A stretch of DNA of 49,604 bases. Origin: JBGVMW01 sp045125095. GTDB lineage: Bacteria; Bacillota; Clostridia; Lachnospirales; Lachnospiraceae. The notes under the pieces are model-generated. The model did no database searches, was not told the DNA's origin, and was given only the letters and a program-made list of their open reading frames with translations. The stretch spans positions 1 to 49,604 of the forward strand of contig JBGVMW010000212.1 in the NCBI GenBank assembly GCA_045125095.1, given 5' to 3'. Made by a program: the position numbers and the translations under genes. Shown here in pieces: positions 25,183 through 34,516 of the stretch (positions within the stretch are counted from its first letter, which is position 1; every line of letters starts with the position of its first letter).

Positions 25183-25303
25183 TTAGGGGATTTCTCCCCT
25201 AACCAGATGCATTTTTGGATGGATATCCAAAATGCGTATCTGGCAGAGGACAGGGCTATGCTCTGAACTCTGAAGGCTTCTGTAACTTTCTCAAAACACA
25301 GAT
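25183..25303. other. Hairpin-rich candidate origin of transfer
   Basis: A perfect 8-bp stem TTAGGGGA/TCCCCTAA (25183-25190/25195-25202) with a 4-base loop is followed at once by a long imperfect hairpin (25203-25243, outer arms CCAGAT/ATCTGG, inner TTGGAT/ATCCAA). The segment is gene-free, about 600 bp before the MobC and relaxase genes, and directly after the iterons. That position and structure suit an oriT; the nick site cannot be placed by eye. Confidence 0.45.
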
Positions 25304-25323
25304 AAGGAGGTGTGGTTAAAGCG

Positions 25324-25857
25324 ATGGGAATTGGAGATGTAAGCATAACGGAAATCAGTCAGCCGGAAGCATTGCTTTCTTTTATCAGAGAGAATGACAT
25401 CAGCATTGTGATGACGGATAAAGAGGCAGAGATGCTGCTTGGCTATATGGAAGGTCACGACTATGTGGTCGGATTTGCTGAGGGCAGGTTATACAGAGGA
25501 GACATGGATGATGTTCCGGGAGAAATCGTCTGGGATGATTTCTCGGTAGATGATTTGATTGATGCTGTATGTGAATGGAATTATGAACTGATACTGGACA
25601 TGGATGCTGCAAGACAGGACCCGAAGGACATGGTGGATTTTGCGAATAAGCAGAGTAAGTATGAAAGCCTAAAGCGAGAAGAAGCCATACTGGATAAACT
25701 GTTTGATCAGACGAAGTATCGTGCGGGTATAGAAAAGCTTGCCGAGGAACTGGCAGATCATTTCATTGCAAACCTAAAAAAGAATGGGGTGGAGCAGTCG
25801 GTGAGCACATTAGTTTCAGAGATCAAGCAGCCTACGATAAGTGGAAGGAGCAGGTGA
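25324..25857 (+). CDS. Conserved hypothetical mobilisation-region protein
   Basis: A 177-residue acidic soluble protein. The first ~95 residues look folded (EALLSFIRENDISIVMTDKE, GHDYVVGFAEGRLYRGD) and a helical C-terminal half follows (KREEAILDKLFDQTKYRAGI). I do not recognise a family. ATG 25324 is 13 bases after AAGGAGG; GTG 25312 would be too close to it, so the start is uncertain. The stop is four bases before the mobC start, so it is likely in the relaxosome operon. Confidence 0.6.
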   Translation: MGIGDVSITEISQPEALLSFIRENDISIVMTDKEAEMLLGYMEGHDYVVGFAEGRLYRGDMDDVPGEIVWDDFSVDDLIDAVCEWNYELILDMDAARQDPKDMVDFANKQSKYESLKREEAILDKLFDQTKYRAGIEKLAEELADHFIANLKKNGVEQSVSTLVSEIKQPTISGRSR

Positions 25858-25861
25858 TTTC

Positions 25862-26194
25862 ATGGAGAAGAGGCAGCATAGTGTCAGTAAGCTTCTCAGA
25901 ATGACACCGGAGGAAGCAAAGCTTTTGGATGAAAAAGCAAAAGCTGCCGGTATGACGGAATCCCAGTATCTTCGACTGATGATTTCCCAAAAGCCAAATG
26001 ATTACCCGGAGGTGCGACAGCTTCTTCGTGATTTAATCAATGAGGTAAACCGAATCGGTGTTAATATCAACCAGATTACCCATAACCACAATGCGGGGCT
26101 ATATTCCAATGCGGATAAGGACAGGCTGGTGGCATATATGCGAAAGCTGAATGTTGCGGTGGCAAAGGTGGTGGATATGGTTGGCAATCAGTAA
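25862..26194 (+). CDS. mobC: MobC-like relaxosome accessory protein
   Basis: A 110-residue DNA-binding protein. The N-terminal half is ribbon-helix-helix-like (MTPEEAKLLDEKAKAAGMTE, SQYLRLMIS). The C-terminal half has the family signature LINEVNRIGVNINQITHNHN. MobC proteins bind near oriT and help the relaxase melt and nick it. Its 3' end overlaps the relaxase start by 14 bases, which couples their translation. Confidence 0.85.
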   Translation: MEKRQHSVSKLLRMTPEEAKLLDEKAKAAGMTESQYLRLMISQKPNDYPEVRQLLRDLINEVNRIGVNINQITHNHNAGLYSNADKDRLVAYMRKLNVAVAKVVDMVGNQ

Positions 26195-27629
26195 GATACT
26201 TTATATGAAGGATTGCGGTGGACACTTTCATGGGAAGCATTTGAAGCAGGCACTTGAGTATGTCATGAATCCTGAGAAGACACAGGATGGGAGACTGATA
26301 GGCGGAATGAACTGTCAGCCGGATACAGCCTTTAAGCAGATGATGGATACCAAAAAGGAATTTAATAAGGTGGACAAACGTCAGGGGTATCATCTCATTA
26401 TTTCATTTAAGGAAGGGGAAGTTACTCCTGATACTGCTTATGAGATAACGCAGAAGTTTGTAGCGGAATATCTTGGAAAACAGTATGAAGCTATTTACTG
26501 CATTCACGATAATACGGATCACATTCATGCACACATTATTTATAACAGTGTCAGCTTTGTGGACGGAAGAAAGTATCGGTATGAGAAAGGTGACTGGGCA
26601 AAGGACATCCAGCCTATTACGAACCGGCTTTGCGAGGAATACGGGTTATCTACCATTGATATAGGCAGTGAAAAGGAAGAAGACCGTGATTATTACAGGG
26701 AACACAATGATTACCGGGATGGGAAATTTGTCTGGGACAAAATGATAAAGCGTGATTTGGATGCCTGTATATTGCAGGCAGATGATTTTGACGGATTTCT
26801 GGAGCTGCTTGCGGATAAGGGATATGAAATCAAGCAGGGAAAGTATCTTGCAGTAGAGCCGCCGGGAATGGGCAGATACAGAAGGTGTAAGACTCTGGGA
26901 GATGAATATACCGAGGAGAGCATAAGACGGAGAATTGCGGAAGAGGACTTATCCTTTTATCAGTCGAATAGGGAGTTTAAGCTGGAGATAGTAAAGTGTT
27001 ATGTACGAAGATACAAGAGGGCAAGACTGACCGGATTACAGAAGCGGTATTATGCGAAGCTGTACCGGATAGGAAAGTTGAAGAAGAAACCGTATTCGCA
27101 GGTATGGAAGTACAAGGACGATATCAGAAAGATGGAAAAGCTGCAACAGCAGTACCTATTTCTGGTAAGACATGATGTTCACAGTATGGAGGAGCTTGCT
27201 TCGACGGTACTTAATCTGACAGATAAGAGAAAGGAATCATCAGCAGAGAAGAGCAGGGTTTACAGAGCAAAGCAGCGATGCAAAAGTCTGTTTGATATTG
27301 CAAATCAGATGGACGAATTGCAGACTGCGGAAACCAGTTTTCAAAATGGGGATAACTTCTTTTTGGAGGAGCATAACCTGTGGATGGAGCTTGCAAAGAA
27401 GCTGGAGGATGAAGGATATACTTATGAGGAAATAAAAAAGCTTCGTGAGTATTACAAAGAACAGATTGCTTATGTAAGCAGTAAAGAGAGGGCATCCACG
27501 AAGGAACTGAATCTTGGAAAGTCCATCTGGAAGGATATGGTCAGTGATGATACCGAAATCAGGGAGGAAAAGAATAAAACCCATGAGAAAACACAAGACA
27601 GAGTAATTACTAAGCAGCCTGAACGATAG
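26181..27629 (+). CDS. MOBP-type relaxase
   Basis: Nicks oriT and stays covalently bound to the transferred strand. The 482-residue product has the N-terminal relaxase fold. The likely nucleophile is Tyr27 in LEYVMNPEKT, followed by YHLIISFKEGE and the metal-binding HDNTDHIHAHIIYN motif (109-122). The second half is basic and helical (about 270-480), typical of relaxosome and coupling-protein contacts. TTG 26181 gives the expected start MAISKILYMKD; it lies inside the end of mobC with AGGTGG upstream. Confidence 0.92.
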   Translation: MAISKILYMKDCGGHFHGKHLKQALEYVMNPEKTQDGRLIGGMNCQPDTAFKQMMDTKKEFNKVDKRQGYHLIISFKEGEVTPDTAYEITQKFVAEYLGKQYEAIYCIHDNTDHIHAHIIYNSVSFVDGRKYRYEKGDWAKDIQPITNRLCEEYGLSTIDIGSEKEEDRDYYREHNDYRDGKFVWDKMIKRDLDACILQADDFDGFLELLADKGYEIKQGKYLAVEPPGMGRYRRCKTLGDEYTEESIRRRIAEEDLSFYQSNREFKLEIVKCYVRRYKRARLTGLQKRYYAKLYRIGKLKKKPYSQVWKYKDDIRKMEKLQQQYLFLVRHDVHSMEELASTVLNLTDKRKESSAEKSRVYRAKQRCKSLFDIANQMDELQTAETSFQNGDNFFLEEHNLWMELAKKLEDEGYTYEEIKKLREYYKEQIAYVSSKERASTKELNLGKSIWKDMVSDDTEIREEKNKTHEKTQDRVITKQPER

Positions 27630-27642
27630 GCTGTATTTTTTT
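27616..27642 (+). terminator. Weak intrinsic terminator at the relaxase end
   Basis: CAGCCT/AGGCTG (27616-27621/27629-27634) plus a run of T overlaps the relaxase stop codon. The short stem suggests partial termination, lowering expression of the downstream secretion genes. Confidence 0.55.
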
Positions 27643-27652
27643 GGAGGTATTT

Positions 27653-28819
27653 ATGGAACGAAGTATAGAAGAGTCTATTAAGAATAGGAACTATATCAAT
27701 GATCTCAGAAGTGCTGCAAAGTACCGCCCGGAGATTATTGACCTTGTGGAATCTGATATAGAGTATGGGCTTACAGAGGAGCAGACGAAGCTTTACTTAA
27801 AGAGGAATATTAAGCTGCCACAGATGAAACTGATGTCACAGTGTCTTCGTAAGGGTGCAGATGAAGCATTTGTGGAACTCTTAACCAAATATGATATGTC
27901 AGGACACCAGATACAGGTAGCCATTGAGTTTTTAGAGAAGGGGATATCCGTTGAGAACATTGAGACGGTTGTGGCAAATGGTGAGAAACCAGCCATGATG
28001 CGTAAATCCTTTGAGCAGATGCTTGAAAAGGTAAAACAGGTGCGTTCTTCTTCCGAGGTGGCACCGGAGTATGTGCAGGGACTGGTAAAGCAGATTGAGG
28101 AGGCGGTAGCCAAAATCCAGTTTCAGGAGGAGCGATACGATGAGCTGAACAAAAAGCTTAAGGTATTTGAAAATTCCAAGAAGGATGAGGATGTCCATGA
28201 CGAACTTGTTAAGAAGCTTGGAGATACGGAAGCGGAACTGAGCACTCAGCAGGATCAGTTAAACAGAGCTAATGCCACGATAGCAAGATTTCGTGAGCAG
28301 ATTGAAGATAAGAAGAAGGAGATGGAGAGGATGCAGAATCGAATTGATACCTTAGAGGACAAGCTGCTTGAGAAAGCGGATATAAAGTCTGAAAAGAAGG
28401 AAACACCAAAGGAAGCAGAAAAACAGCAGGAGGCAGTTCAGTCACAGACTGTACTTGAGGAAAGACCGGTAGCGGGAAGTTCTTATCAGATACCAGTGTA
28501 TTACCAGTTACCTGTTGTGGATGCAAACGGAAGAGTTGTGCAGCATGTGCAGGTGGAGCGAACTATAAGAAAAGGAAATCAGGGAGCATTTACAGGACTT
28601 CTTGGTAAGTTCGGCTTTATGAAGAAATCCCGACAGGATATCGTAAAGCTTTTGGCAAGTGGGGATCTGGTTCCTGCACAGCTTGTGCAGATACGAAGTG
28701 CCATCGAGAAAGGACTTACGGAGAGTCAGCTTGTGGAACTTATCAATAACAATGTATCCGCAGAGAAGATGAAAGAAATCATCGACATTGCGGTGCTTGA
28801 AAACAGTATGGATTATTAG
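27653..28819 (+). CDS. Coiled-coil protein of the transfer operon
   Basis: A 388-residue soluble protein. The N-terminus (about 1-130) is helical with repeated short motifs (YGLTEEQTKLYLKR, KGISVENIETVVANG). A long coiled coil spans about 150-255, then a Glu/Lys/Gln linker. The C-terminal helical part repeats the N-terminal style (KGLTESQLVELINNNVSAEK). I do not recognise a named family. It could be a scaffold between relaxosome and secretion channel, by position only. GGAGG precedes the ATG by five bases. Confidence 0.65.
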   Translation: MERSIEESIKNRNYINDLRSAAKYRPEIIDLVESDIEYGLTEEQTKLYLKRNIKLPQMKLMSQCLRKGADEAFVELLTKYDMSGHQIQVAIEFLEKGISVENIETVVANGEKPAMMRKSFEQMLEKVKQVRSSSEVAPEYVQGLVKQIEEAVAKIQFQEERYDELNKKLKVFENSKKDEDVHDELVKKLGDTEAELSTQQDQLNRANATIARFREQIEDKKKEMERMQNRIDTLEDKLLEKADIKSEKKETPKEAEKQQEAVQSQTVLEERPVAGSSYQIPVYYQLPVVDANGRVVQHVQVERTIRKGNQGAFTGLLGKFGFMKKSRQDIVKLLASGDLVPAQLVQIRSAIEKGLTESQLVELINNNVSAEKMKEIIDIAVLENSMDY

Positions 28820-28828
28820 GAGGCAGCT

Positions 28829-29332
28829 ATGGGATTAACGATTATAAGTGAGACAGTCAGTGAACTGTGTAAGACAAAGCACAGCTTTTCTGATAAGGAA
28901 AAAGAGTTTGTTGTCCAGTTTGCATTCCGCAGTGGGGATAAGACCTTGACCGGAAGGCTGATTGATGAAATTGCTGATTGTGAGGATGAACAGGAAGCAC
29001 AGAAGGTAATGGACCAGTATGCAAAGATGATTGATATGAAGCCGCCATGGGTAAATCAGATTGAAAATCTTCTGGTATCCATTGAGATGTACCGTATTGA
29101 AGAGGAAAAGGCAATCAACCGTCTGGCAGAAGTGCTTACAGCATACGGCGTGGATGTGACAGAGGAGCAGGTCAGAAGAGCCGATGCACAGGAGATTAAG
29201 GAAAAGGTCAATGAGAGCAGAAGGGAACAGGAAGCTGAGGATGAGAAAGCTCATGAGGAAGAAACTCGTGAAGAGAATGAATCATCCCAGAGTTTTATGC
29301 CAAGATGCTCTTTAAGAGAACCGGTATTGTAA
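28829..29332 (+). CDS. Hypothetical acidic protein
   Basis: A 167-residue helical protein with no signal peptide or membrane helix. The first 130 residues look structured (SDKEKEFVVQFAFRSGDKTL, PPWVNQIENLLVSIEMYRIE). The tail is low-complexity and rich in Glu (about 128-155). AGGAGG lies five bases before the ATG, nine bases after the upstream stop. Function unknown. Confidence 0.62.
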   Translation: MGLTIISETVSELCKTKHSFSDKEKEFVVQFAFRSGDKTLTGRLIDEIADCEDEQEAQKVMDQYAKMIDMKPPWVNQIENLLVSIEMYRIEEEKAINRLAEVLTAYGVDVTEEQVRRADAQEIKEKVNESRREQEAEDEKAHEEETREENESSQSFMPRCSLREPVL

Positions 29333-29348
29333 GAGAGGAGGATGTGAG

Positions 29349-30482
29349 ATGGCAGAAGAGATTCAGGAAGCGGTGCAGATTATCCGTGTCGCATATGACG
29401 GGATTGAGATTGCAATGAAGGTAGGCAGTGGCGGTATCGGTGCCATGCAGAAGGCAATCGACTTTCTAAAAGGAATGCTTGATTATGAAAAGTCACTTGG
29501 TAAGACTTCCATGAGAAAGCTTCTTATGAAGGGCGGGGATTTGCAGGTATTGCAGTTTGAAACCAAGGATATGAAGAAAGTGGAAAAGATGGCGAAAAAG
29601 TACGGTATTCTCTATTCGGTGCTGCCGGATGTGAATAAGAAAGACGGACTGAGTGAGGTCATTTTCCATACAGAGGCTGTACCAAGAGTGAACATGATGA
29701 TTCAGAAGTTAAGCTTTGGTCGTATCGCCACATTTGATGACTATTTGAAAAACGGGGATGAAAAGCAGCTTGGAAAGCTGATGGATTTTTTGAAGAGCCA
29801 GAAGATGGGAAACGAGAAAGTCCACACTGCGGAAGGGGCGAGAGCCAGTGCGGCAATGGACGGACTGATTGAAAAGGTTGGTCTGTTTGCAATGGAGAAG
29901 CAGAGTATCAGTGTGGACGCAGTAAAGGAAAACTTCAGCATTGACAGTACACAGGCAGAAACTGTGTTAAAGCAGCTTGAGACAATCGGTGTGCTTGGTG
30001 AGAAGAATGAAGCAGGAGAGCATAAGGTAATTATGGACAGGGATGCTTTTATCAACCGTATCAGGGGTTATCAGAATCTTGCAGAACGCATGATGGCAGT
30101 ATCTGCATCCAAGAATACCAATCTTTCGGATGTTACTATCAGCAAGACCCTGATTGTGAAAGAGAATGATCATGCGGTCAAGACAAGGGTTCCGGGAACA
30201 TGGGGAGAGAATGCAAGATATGTATGGCTTAACAAAGAGAATATCATGGATATTCACAGTGGAAAGACCATGCTTACCTTCATTGACAGCAGTAAGGATT
30301 ACAAGCTGTATGATGAAGAAAACCGTGTGGTAGAGACGAAGCGTGGGGATGAGCTTTACAGGCATTATGACAAGGTGGAAGCTTCCGTGCGTGAGAGATA
30401 TGAAAAAACGCAGGCAAAGACAGAAACCAGAACAAAGACAACCCATACCAAAACCACATCTGCCACAGTAAAGAAGAGGTAG
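29349..30482 (+). CDS. PcfB-like (DUF3801) protein
   Basis: A 377-residue protein whose first ~135 residues match the PcfB/DUF3801 domain (AYDGIEIAMKVGSGGIGAMQ, then GKTSMRKLLMKGGDLQVLQF and KKYGILYSVLPD). The middle contains a predicted winged-helix-like region (SVDAVKENFSIDSTQAETVL), then a β-rich part. The C-terminus is a Lys/Thr-rich tail. PcfB works with the coupling protein PcfC/VirD4 in relaxosome docking, and here the VirD4 gene begins immediately after its stop. Confidence 0.82.
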   Translation: MAEEIQEAVQIIRVAYDGIEIAMKVGSGGIGAMQKAIDFLKGMLDYEKSLGKTSMRKLLMKGGDLQVLQFETKDMKKVEKMAKKYGILYSVLPDVNKKDGLSEVIFHTEAVPRVNMMIQKLSFGRIATFDDYLKNGDEKQLGKLMDFLKSQKMGNEKVHTAEGARASAAMDGLIEKVGLFAMEKQSISVDAVKENFSIDSTQAETVLKQLETIGVLGEKNEAGEHKVIMDRDAFINRIRGYQNLAERMMAVSASKNTNLSDVTISKTLIVKENDHAVKTRVPGTWGENARYVWLNKENIMDIHSGKTMLTFIDSSKDYKLYDEENRVVETKRGDELYRHYDKVEASVRERYEKTQAKTETRTKTTHTKTTSATVKKR

Positions 30483-32654
30483 ATGCCTATGCAGACAAGT
30501 AAAAAGAAACCGTCCATGGTGTTTTTATTACTTGGTGCAGTTCTTGCCGGGTATTTGGGATATCTGATAGGCGGGGCATGGGAGAAGGGAATCAACCTGA
30601 TGGATTTTATGGAGAGGTTCAGTAAGGTATGTGAAGCTCCTTTTGCCAATTATTACAATGAGAATACGATTAAGATGATAGCCATAGTTGTAGTAGTCTA
30701 CGCTATGGCTGTTGTTATGTATTACACCAGTCAGAGAAACTATATGCCCGGCAGGGAATTTGGTACAGCCAAGTTAGAATCACCGGCAAAAGTAAACAAG
30801 ATTCTGATGGATAAGGATGAGAATTTCAACCGAATCCTAAGTCAGAATGTGAAGATGTCCCTTGATTTCAGAAGGCTGAAGCTTAACGGAAACATTTTAA
30901 TCTGTGGTGGTTCCGGTGCAGGAAAGACTTTCTATGAGGTAAAGCCGAACCTGATGCAGATGCCCCATAACTGTTCTTTTATATGTACTGACCCGAAGGG
31001 AGAAATCCTAAGAAGCTGCGGGGAGATGTTAAAGAACAATGGCTACAATGTGAAGGTTATTAACCTCTTGGAGATGGATAAGTCAGACTGCTATAATCCG
31101 TTCTCTTATATCAGGGAGGAAACGGATGTGGTAAAGCTGATTACAAACCTTATCAGTAATACTACACCAAAGGGAGCAACACCTTCGGACCCGTTCTGGG
31201 AGAAAGCGGAGGGGCTGTTCTTACAGGCAATCTTTTATTATGTGTGGCTGGAGGAAAAGCCAAGTAAGAGAAACTTTGAGACAGTATTAAAGCTTCTTGG
31301 AGAGGCAGAAGTTACGGAGCAGGGGAAACCGTCAAGGCTTGATGTGCGGATGAAGTTTCTGGAAGAAAATTCGCCACTTGGAGCAAACCATCCGGCAGTA
31401 AAGCAGTACAACAAGTGTATGCGTGGTGCAGGAGATACGGTACGTTCCATTATTATCAGTGCCAACTCAAGACTTGCCTTTCTTGAAAACAAGCAGGTGT
31501 TAAGGCTTTTATCCAAGGATGAGCTTAATCTTGCGGATATCGGTATTGGTGTAAACGGGGATGGGGAAACCAAGACAGCATTATTCTGTGTCATACCGGA
31601 TAGTGATAAGTCCTACAACTTTATTATCGGTATGTTATATACACAGATATTTCAGGAGCTGTATTATCAGGCGGATTTTAACTGTGGTGGCAGACTCCCG
31701 ATTCATGTGACTTTTATGTTAGACGAGTTTGCAAATGTTGCATTGCCGGATGACTACTGTTCACTGCTTTCAACCATGCGAAGCAGGGAGATTTCAAGCA
31801 TTATCATCATTCAGAACTTTGCCCAGTTAAAGGCTTTGTTTAAGGATACTTGGGAAACCATTCCAGGCAATTGCGACACCTTTATTTACCTTGGTGGAAA
31901 TGAGCAGAGTACGCACAAGTATGTGTCTGAGCTTTTAGGTAAGGGCACCATTGATAAGAAGTCAAGTGGTGAGACAAAAGGCAGACAGGGAAGCTCTTCA
32001 AGGAATTACGATGTACTTGGTCGTGAGATATTCACGCCGGATGAGGTCAGAAAACTGGATAATAAGAAATGTATTATCTTTATTCGAGGCTTTGACCCAA
32101 TCCTTGATAACAAGTATGTTCCGTTTAATCATCCGATGTTTAACCAGACCGCAGACGGTAAGGGAAAGCCTTATGAACATCAGGTTGTCAAGGAAAGCAA
32201 TCTGATCGGTCCGCCTTTTGAGATTCTGTCAAAGAAGGCTGTGGAGCATTATGAGAAGCTTCAGAAGAAGGGGGAAAATATCTATATAGACAGTCTTTCC
32301 TATGATGAGTTTATGCTGCTTGGGGATTCGGAATTAAGCAGGAGATTTTCTGAGCTTGAGGAGGAAAGTGAGAAGGAGAAGCTAAACCGTTCACAGGATA
32401 ACGAGCTGGAGTATTCGCAGGAGCCGGCAGAGGAAGTTGGGGATGTCAATACGGATAAAAAGAAAGCGGAAGAGTGGGAAGATAACATCATGAACCGTAT
32501 GATGCACTGGTCTTATACCGTGGAGCAGAAGAATCAGGTTCAGAGGGCAATGGCAAATAAGCTGCCGAAATCTTTAATACTTTCATTCTTTTATCCGGAG
32601 ACTTCCGCAGGGGATATGGAAAAGATTATCAGCCAGTATCTTGCGGACAGATAG
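30483..32654 (+). CDS. virD4: VirD4/PcfC-type coupling protein
   Basis: A 723-residue inner-membrane ATPase that brings the relaxase-DNA complex to the secretion channel. Two N-terminal membrane helices (about 12-32 and 64-82) precede the nucleotide-binding domain. Walker A is GGSGAGKT (142-149) and Walker B is VTFMLDEFAN. A later GNCDTFIYLGGNEQ and the C-terminal TraG-like segment (GREIFTPDEVRKLDNKKCII) follow. Unlike short forms, it has an extra acidic C-terminal tail of about 120 residues. No space separates it from the PcfB gene. Confidence 0.95.
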   Translation: MPMQTSKKKPSMVFLLLGAVLAGYLGYLIGGAWEKGINLMDFMERFSKVCEAPFANYYNENTIKMIAIVVVVYAMAVVMYYTSQRNYMPGREFGTAKLESPAKVNKILMDKDENFNRILSQNVKMSLDFRRLKLNGNILICGGSGAGKTFYEVKPNLMQMPHNCSFICTDPKGEILRSCGEMLKNNGYNVKVINLLEMDKSDCYNPFSYIREETDVVKLITNLISNTTPKGATPSDPFWEKAEGLFLQAIFYYVWLEEKPSKRNFETVLKLLGEAEVTEQGKPSRLDVRMKFLEENSPLGANHPAVKQYNKCMRGAGDTVRSIIISANSRLAFLENKQVLRLLSKDELNLADIGIGVNGDGETKTALFCVIPDSDKSYNFIIGMLYTQIFQELYYQADFNCGGRLPIHVTFMLDEFANVALPDDYCSLLSTMRSREISSIIIIQNFAQLKALFKDTWETIPGNCDTFIYLGGNEQSTHKYVSELLGKGTIDKKSSGETKGRQGSSSRNYDVLGREIFTPDEVRKLDNKKCIIFIRGFDPILDNKYVPFNHPMFNQTADGKGKPYEHQVVKESNLIGPPFEILSKKAVEHYEKLQKKGENIYIDSLSYDEFMLLGDSELSRRFSELEEESEKEKLNRSQDNELEYSQEPAEEVGDVNTDKKKAEEWEDNIMNRMMHWSYTVEQKNQVQRAMANKLPKSLILSFFYPETSAGDMEKIISQYLADR

Positions 32655-32682
32655 AAATGGGGAGGTGGTTATCGCAGACCGT

Positions 32683-32792
32683 GTCAGGGAAAGCCTGACC
32701 TGACTTTATTACTGGGAGCAATCCCGTTTGGAATAGAAACTGAACATGCAGAAGGAAGCCGTGTGCCTTATGGTATGCGGCTTATTTTCTGC
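32683..32792 (+). promoter_or_regulatory. Structured RNA region upstream of the pilin gene
   Basis: Hairpin GTCAGG/CCTGAC (32683-32699) is followed by TGACTT (32701) and GGGAGCAATCC (32714-32724). A long hairpin comes next (32748-32792): GCAGAA/TTCTGC outside, and an 11-bp helix between AGCCGTGTGCC and GGTATGCGGCT inside. TGACTT-N7-GGGAGCAATCC recurs with the same spacing at 35041-35064 before virB4. The region occupies most of the gap between virD4 and the pilin gene. Confidence 0.5.
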
Positions 32793-32876
32793 CCAATTTT
32801 AAGAAAAAGGAGATTTTTGATTATGAAGAGAGAAAACGTAGCAGCAACTAATAACAATGTGAATGGAGGTAGCAAG

Positions 32877-33197
32877 ATGAAGGGATTAAGAGGAATGAAG
32901 AAGAAATTAGTACCTGCTTTATGCGGTGTGGGAATGATGATGTCCCAGATGACAACCACCTGCTTTGCGGCATCAACCGGTACTTCGGCGGTAACACAGC
33001 CTTTGGAAAACCTTAAGACACTGGTTATTGCGGTAATCGGTGCAGTGGGTGTCATTATCCTTGCAAAGAATGTCATGGAGTTTGCACAGGCATACCAGCA
33101 GCAGGATTCATCCACCATGAACTCAGCCCTTAAGGGTATTGTGGCAGGTGTCATGATGGCGGGTATTTCCACTGTACTTACTTTCTTAGGTTTCTAA
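32877..33197 (+). CDS. Maff2/VirB2-like pilin subunit
   Basis: A 106-residue secreted/membrane protein: basic N-terminus, signal-peptide-like helix ending TTTCFAAS, then two hydrophobic helices (LKTLVIAVIGAVGVIILAKN and IVAGVMMAGISTVLTFLGF) around a short polar loop (AYQQQDSSTMNS). This is the design of VirB2 pilins and of Maff2-type element proteins. ATG 32877 has GGAGGT six bases upstream; an in-frame ATG at 32823 with AAGGAG ten bases upstream is an alternative that adds 18 residues. It is followed by the VirB6-like gene. Confidence 0.75.
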   Translation: MKGLRGMKKKLVPALCGVGMMMSQMTTTCFAASTGTSAVTQPLENLKTLVIAVIGAVGVIILAKNVMEFAQAYQQQDSSTMNSALKGIVAGVMMAGISTVLTFLGF

Positions 33198-33253
33198 GAG
33201 AGAGGTACGAACAGGGGTAATCCCCAAAACAACAGGAAGGAGATGTAACAAGT

Positions 33254-34096
33254 ATGGATATATTCAAACTTGGTGACAAAATCCTTGCTTTGCTTGAGAT
33301 GGTGTTTGGTTTCTGGAATAACCAGATATCACTTGTATTTTCAATGCTTGGGCAGTCACCGGTAAGCTTTAAGGGTGGCGGACCATGGGCAATCATTGAG
33401 GGAATTGAACCAATCTTTGTAGCGGTTGGTTCTTCCCTTGTGGTTTTATTCTTTGTCATAGGTTTCTGCTCGGAGAGTGTGGACGTGAAGGAAGAGATGC
33501 GATTTGAGGCAATACTGCGAATGTTAATCAGACTTGGTCTTGCAGAGTGGTTTGTGGCAAACAATGTCACGATTATGAAGGCATTTTTCACATCCATCGG
33601 AAATCTGGTTAATCTGCTATCGGCAGGAACAACGGTACAGCTTACCATTGACAGTACACAGGCGGATGTCATTAAGAATCTGGGATTTGGAGAAAGTCTG
33701 GTAATGCTTATACTGGCAGCACTGTTGTCGATTATTGTCATTATCTGTGGTTTCTTCATCATTTACACAGTGTATTTCAGATTCTTAAAGATACTGATTA
33801 TTGTGCCACTTGGAGCCATTGCATTTTCCACAATGGGCGGAAACAGAATGGTCAGCCATACGGTAGTGACTTACTGTAAATACTTTTTATCCGTCGTAAT
33901 GGAAGCAGTCACGATGGCACTTGCCATTATCGTGTGCAATGCCTTTATCAATGCGGGACTTCCATCGTTTACGGGAAGTTATGCAGACTGGGCAAAGACA
34001 CTGATTTATCTGTGTGAAATGACATTTACCATAGCAATGACCGTGGGAAGTGTGAAGGGAGCACAGTCACTTACAAGCAAAGCATTAGGATTGTAG
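33254..34096 (+). CDS. VirB6/TrbL-like polytopic channel protein
   Basis: A 280-residue integral membrane protein with about six hydrophobic segments, including FVAVGSSLVVLFFVIGFCSE, MLILAALLSIIVIICGFFII and a C-terminal MTFTIAMTVGSVKGAQSLTS. This topology and its place between the pilin and PrgI genes match the VirB6 channel component. AAGGAG precedes the ATG. A polar lumenal loop lies around residues 105-140. Confidence 0.85.
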   Translation: MDIFKLGDKILALLEMVFGFWNNQISLVFSMLGQSPVSFKGGGPWAIIEGIEPIFVAVGSSLVVLFFVIGFCSESVDVKEEMRFEAILRMLIRLGLAEWFVANNVTIMKAFFTSIGNLVNLLSAGTTVQLTIDSTQADVIKNLGFGESLVMLILAALLSIIVIICGFFIIYTVYFRFLKILIIVPLGAIAFSTMGGNRMVSHTVVTYCKYFLSVVMEAVTMALAIIVCNAFINAGLPSFTGSYADWAKTLIYLCEMTFTIAMTVGSVKGAQSLTSKALGL

Positions 34097-34109
34097 AAAG
34101 GAGATCGTG

Positions 34110-34511
34110 ATGGAAAAGACACTGGAATTTGAATCCTATCTGACCCATATGCCGTTTCCGGTAAAGCTTGAGATAAACAGTTATCTGAATAACCAGAATC
34201 TCTATATCGGACTAACCGATGTATCGGAAATGGGTCCGGAGCCATATGGGGACATTACGGTGAATCTGGGAAAAGTGCCGGCTTACTGCGGTTATGTGGA
34301 CATGAATAACATGCCGGAACTGGAAGAGTTTATCAAGGACAATGATTTAGGGGAGTTTACGGGACTGACAAAAAGAAGCGGCTTTTGTGAATATCCCCTT
34401 TATCTGTTCAATGTGGATAAGCTCAGGGAACTTTGCCCGGACGGGATGCAGGCATATGAAACGCTGATTGACAGAGTAAAGGATGAAAAAGTAAAGGAGA
34501 AGGCGAGGTGA
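34110..34511 (+). CDS. DUF4313-like protein
   Basis: A 133-residue soluble acidic protein: PVKLEINSYLNNQNLYIGLT, YGDITVNLGKVPAYCGYVDM, then LGEFTGLTKRSGFCEYPLYL. I read this as the DUF4313 type found in Clostridia elements. It has no membrane helix or known catalytic motif. AAAGGAG lies six bases before ATG 34110. It is sandwiched between VirB6 and PrgI genes, so it probably serves the transfer apparatus. Confidence 0.7.
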   Translation: MEKTLEFESYLTHMPFPVKLEINSYLNNQNLYIGLTDVSEMGPEPYGDITVNLGKVPAYCGYVDMNNMPELEEFIKDNDLGEFTGLTKRSGFCEYPLYLFNVDKLRELCPDGMQAYETLIDRVKDEKVKEKAR

Positions 34512-34516
34512 GGTAA

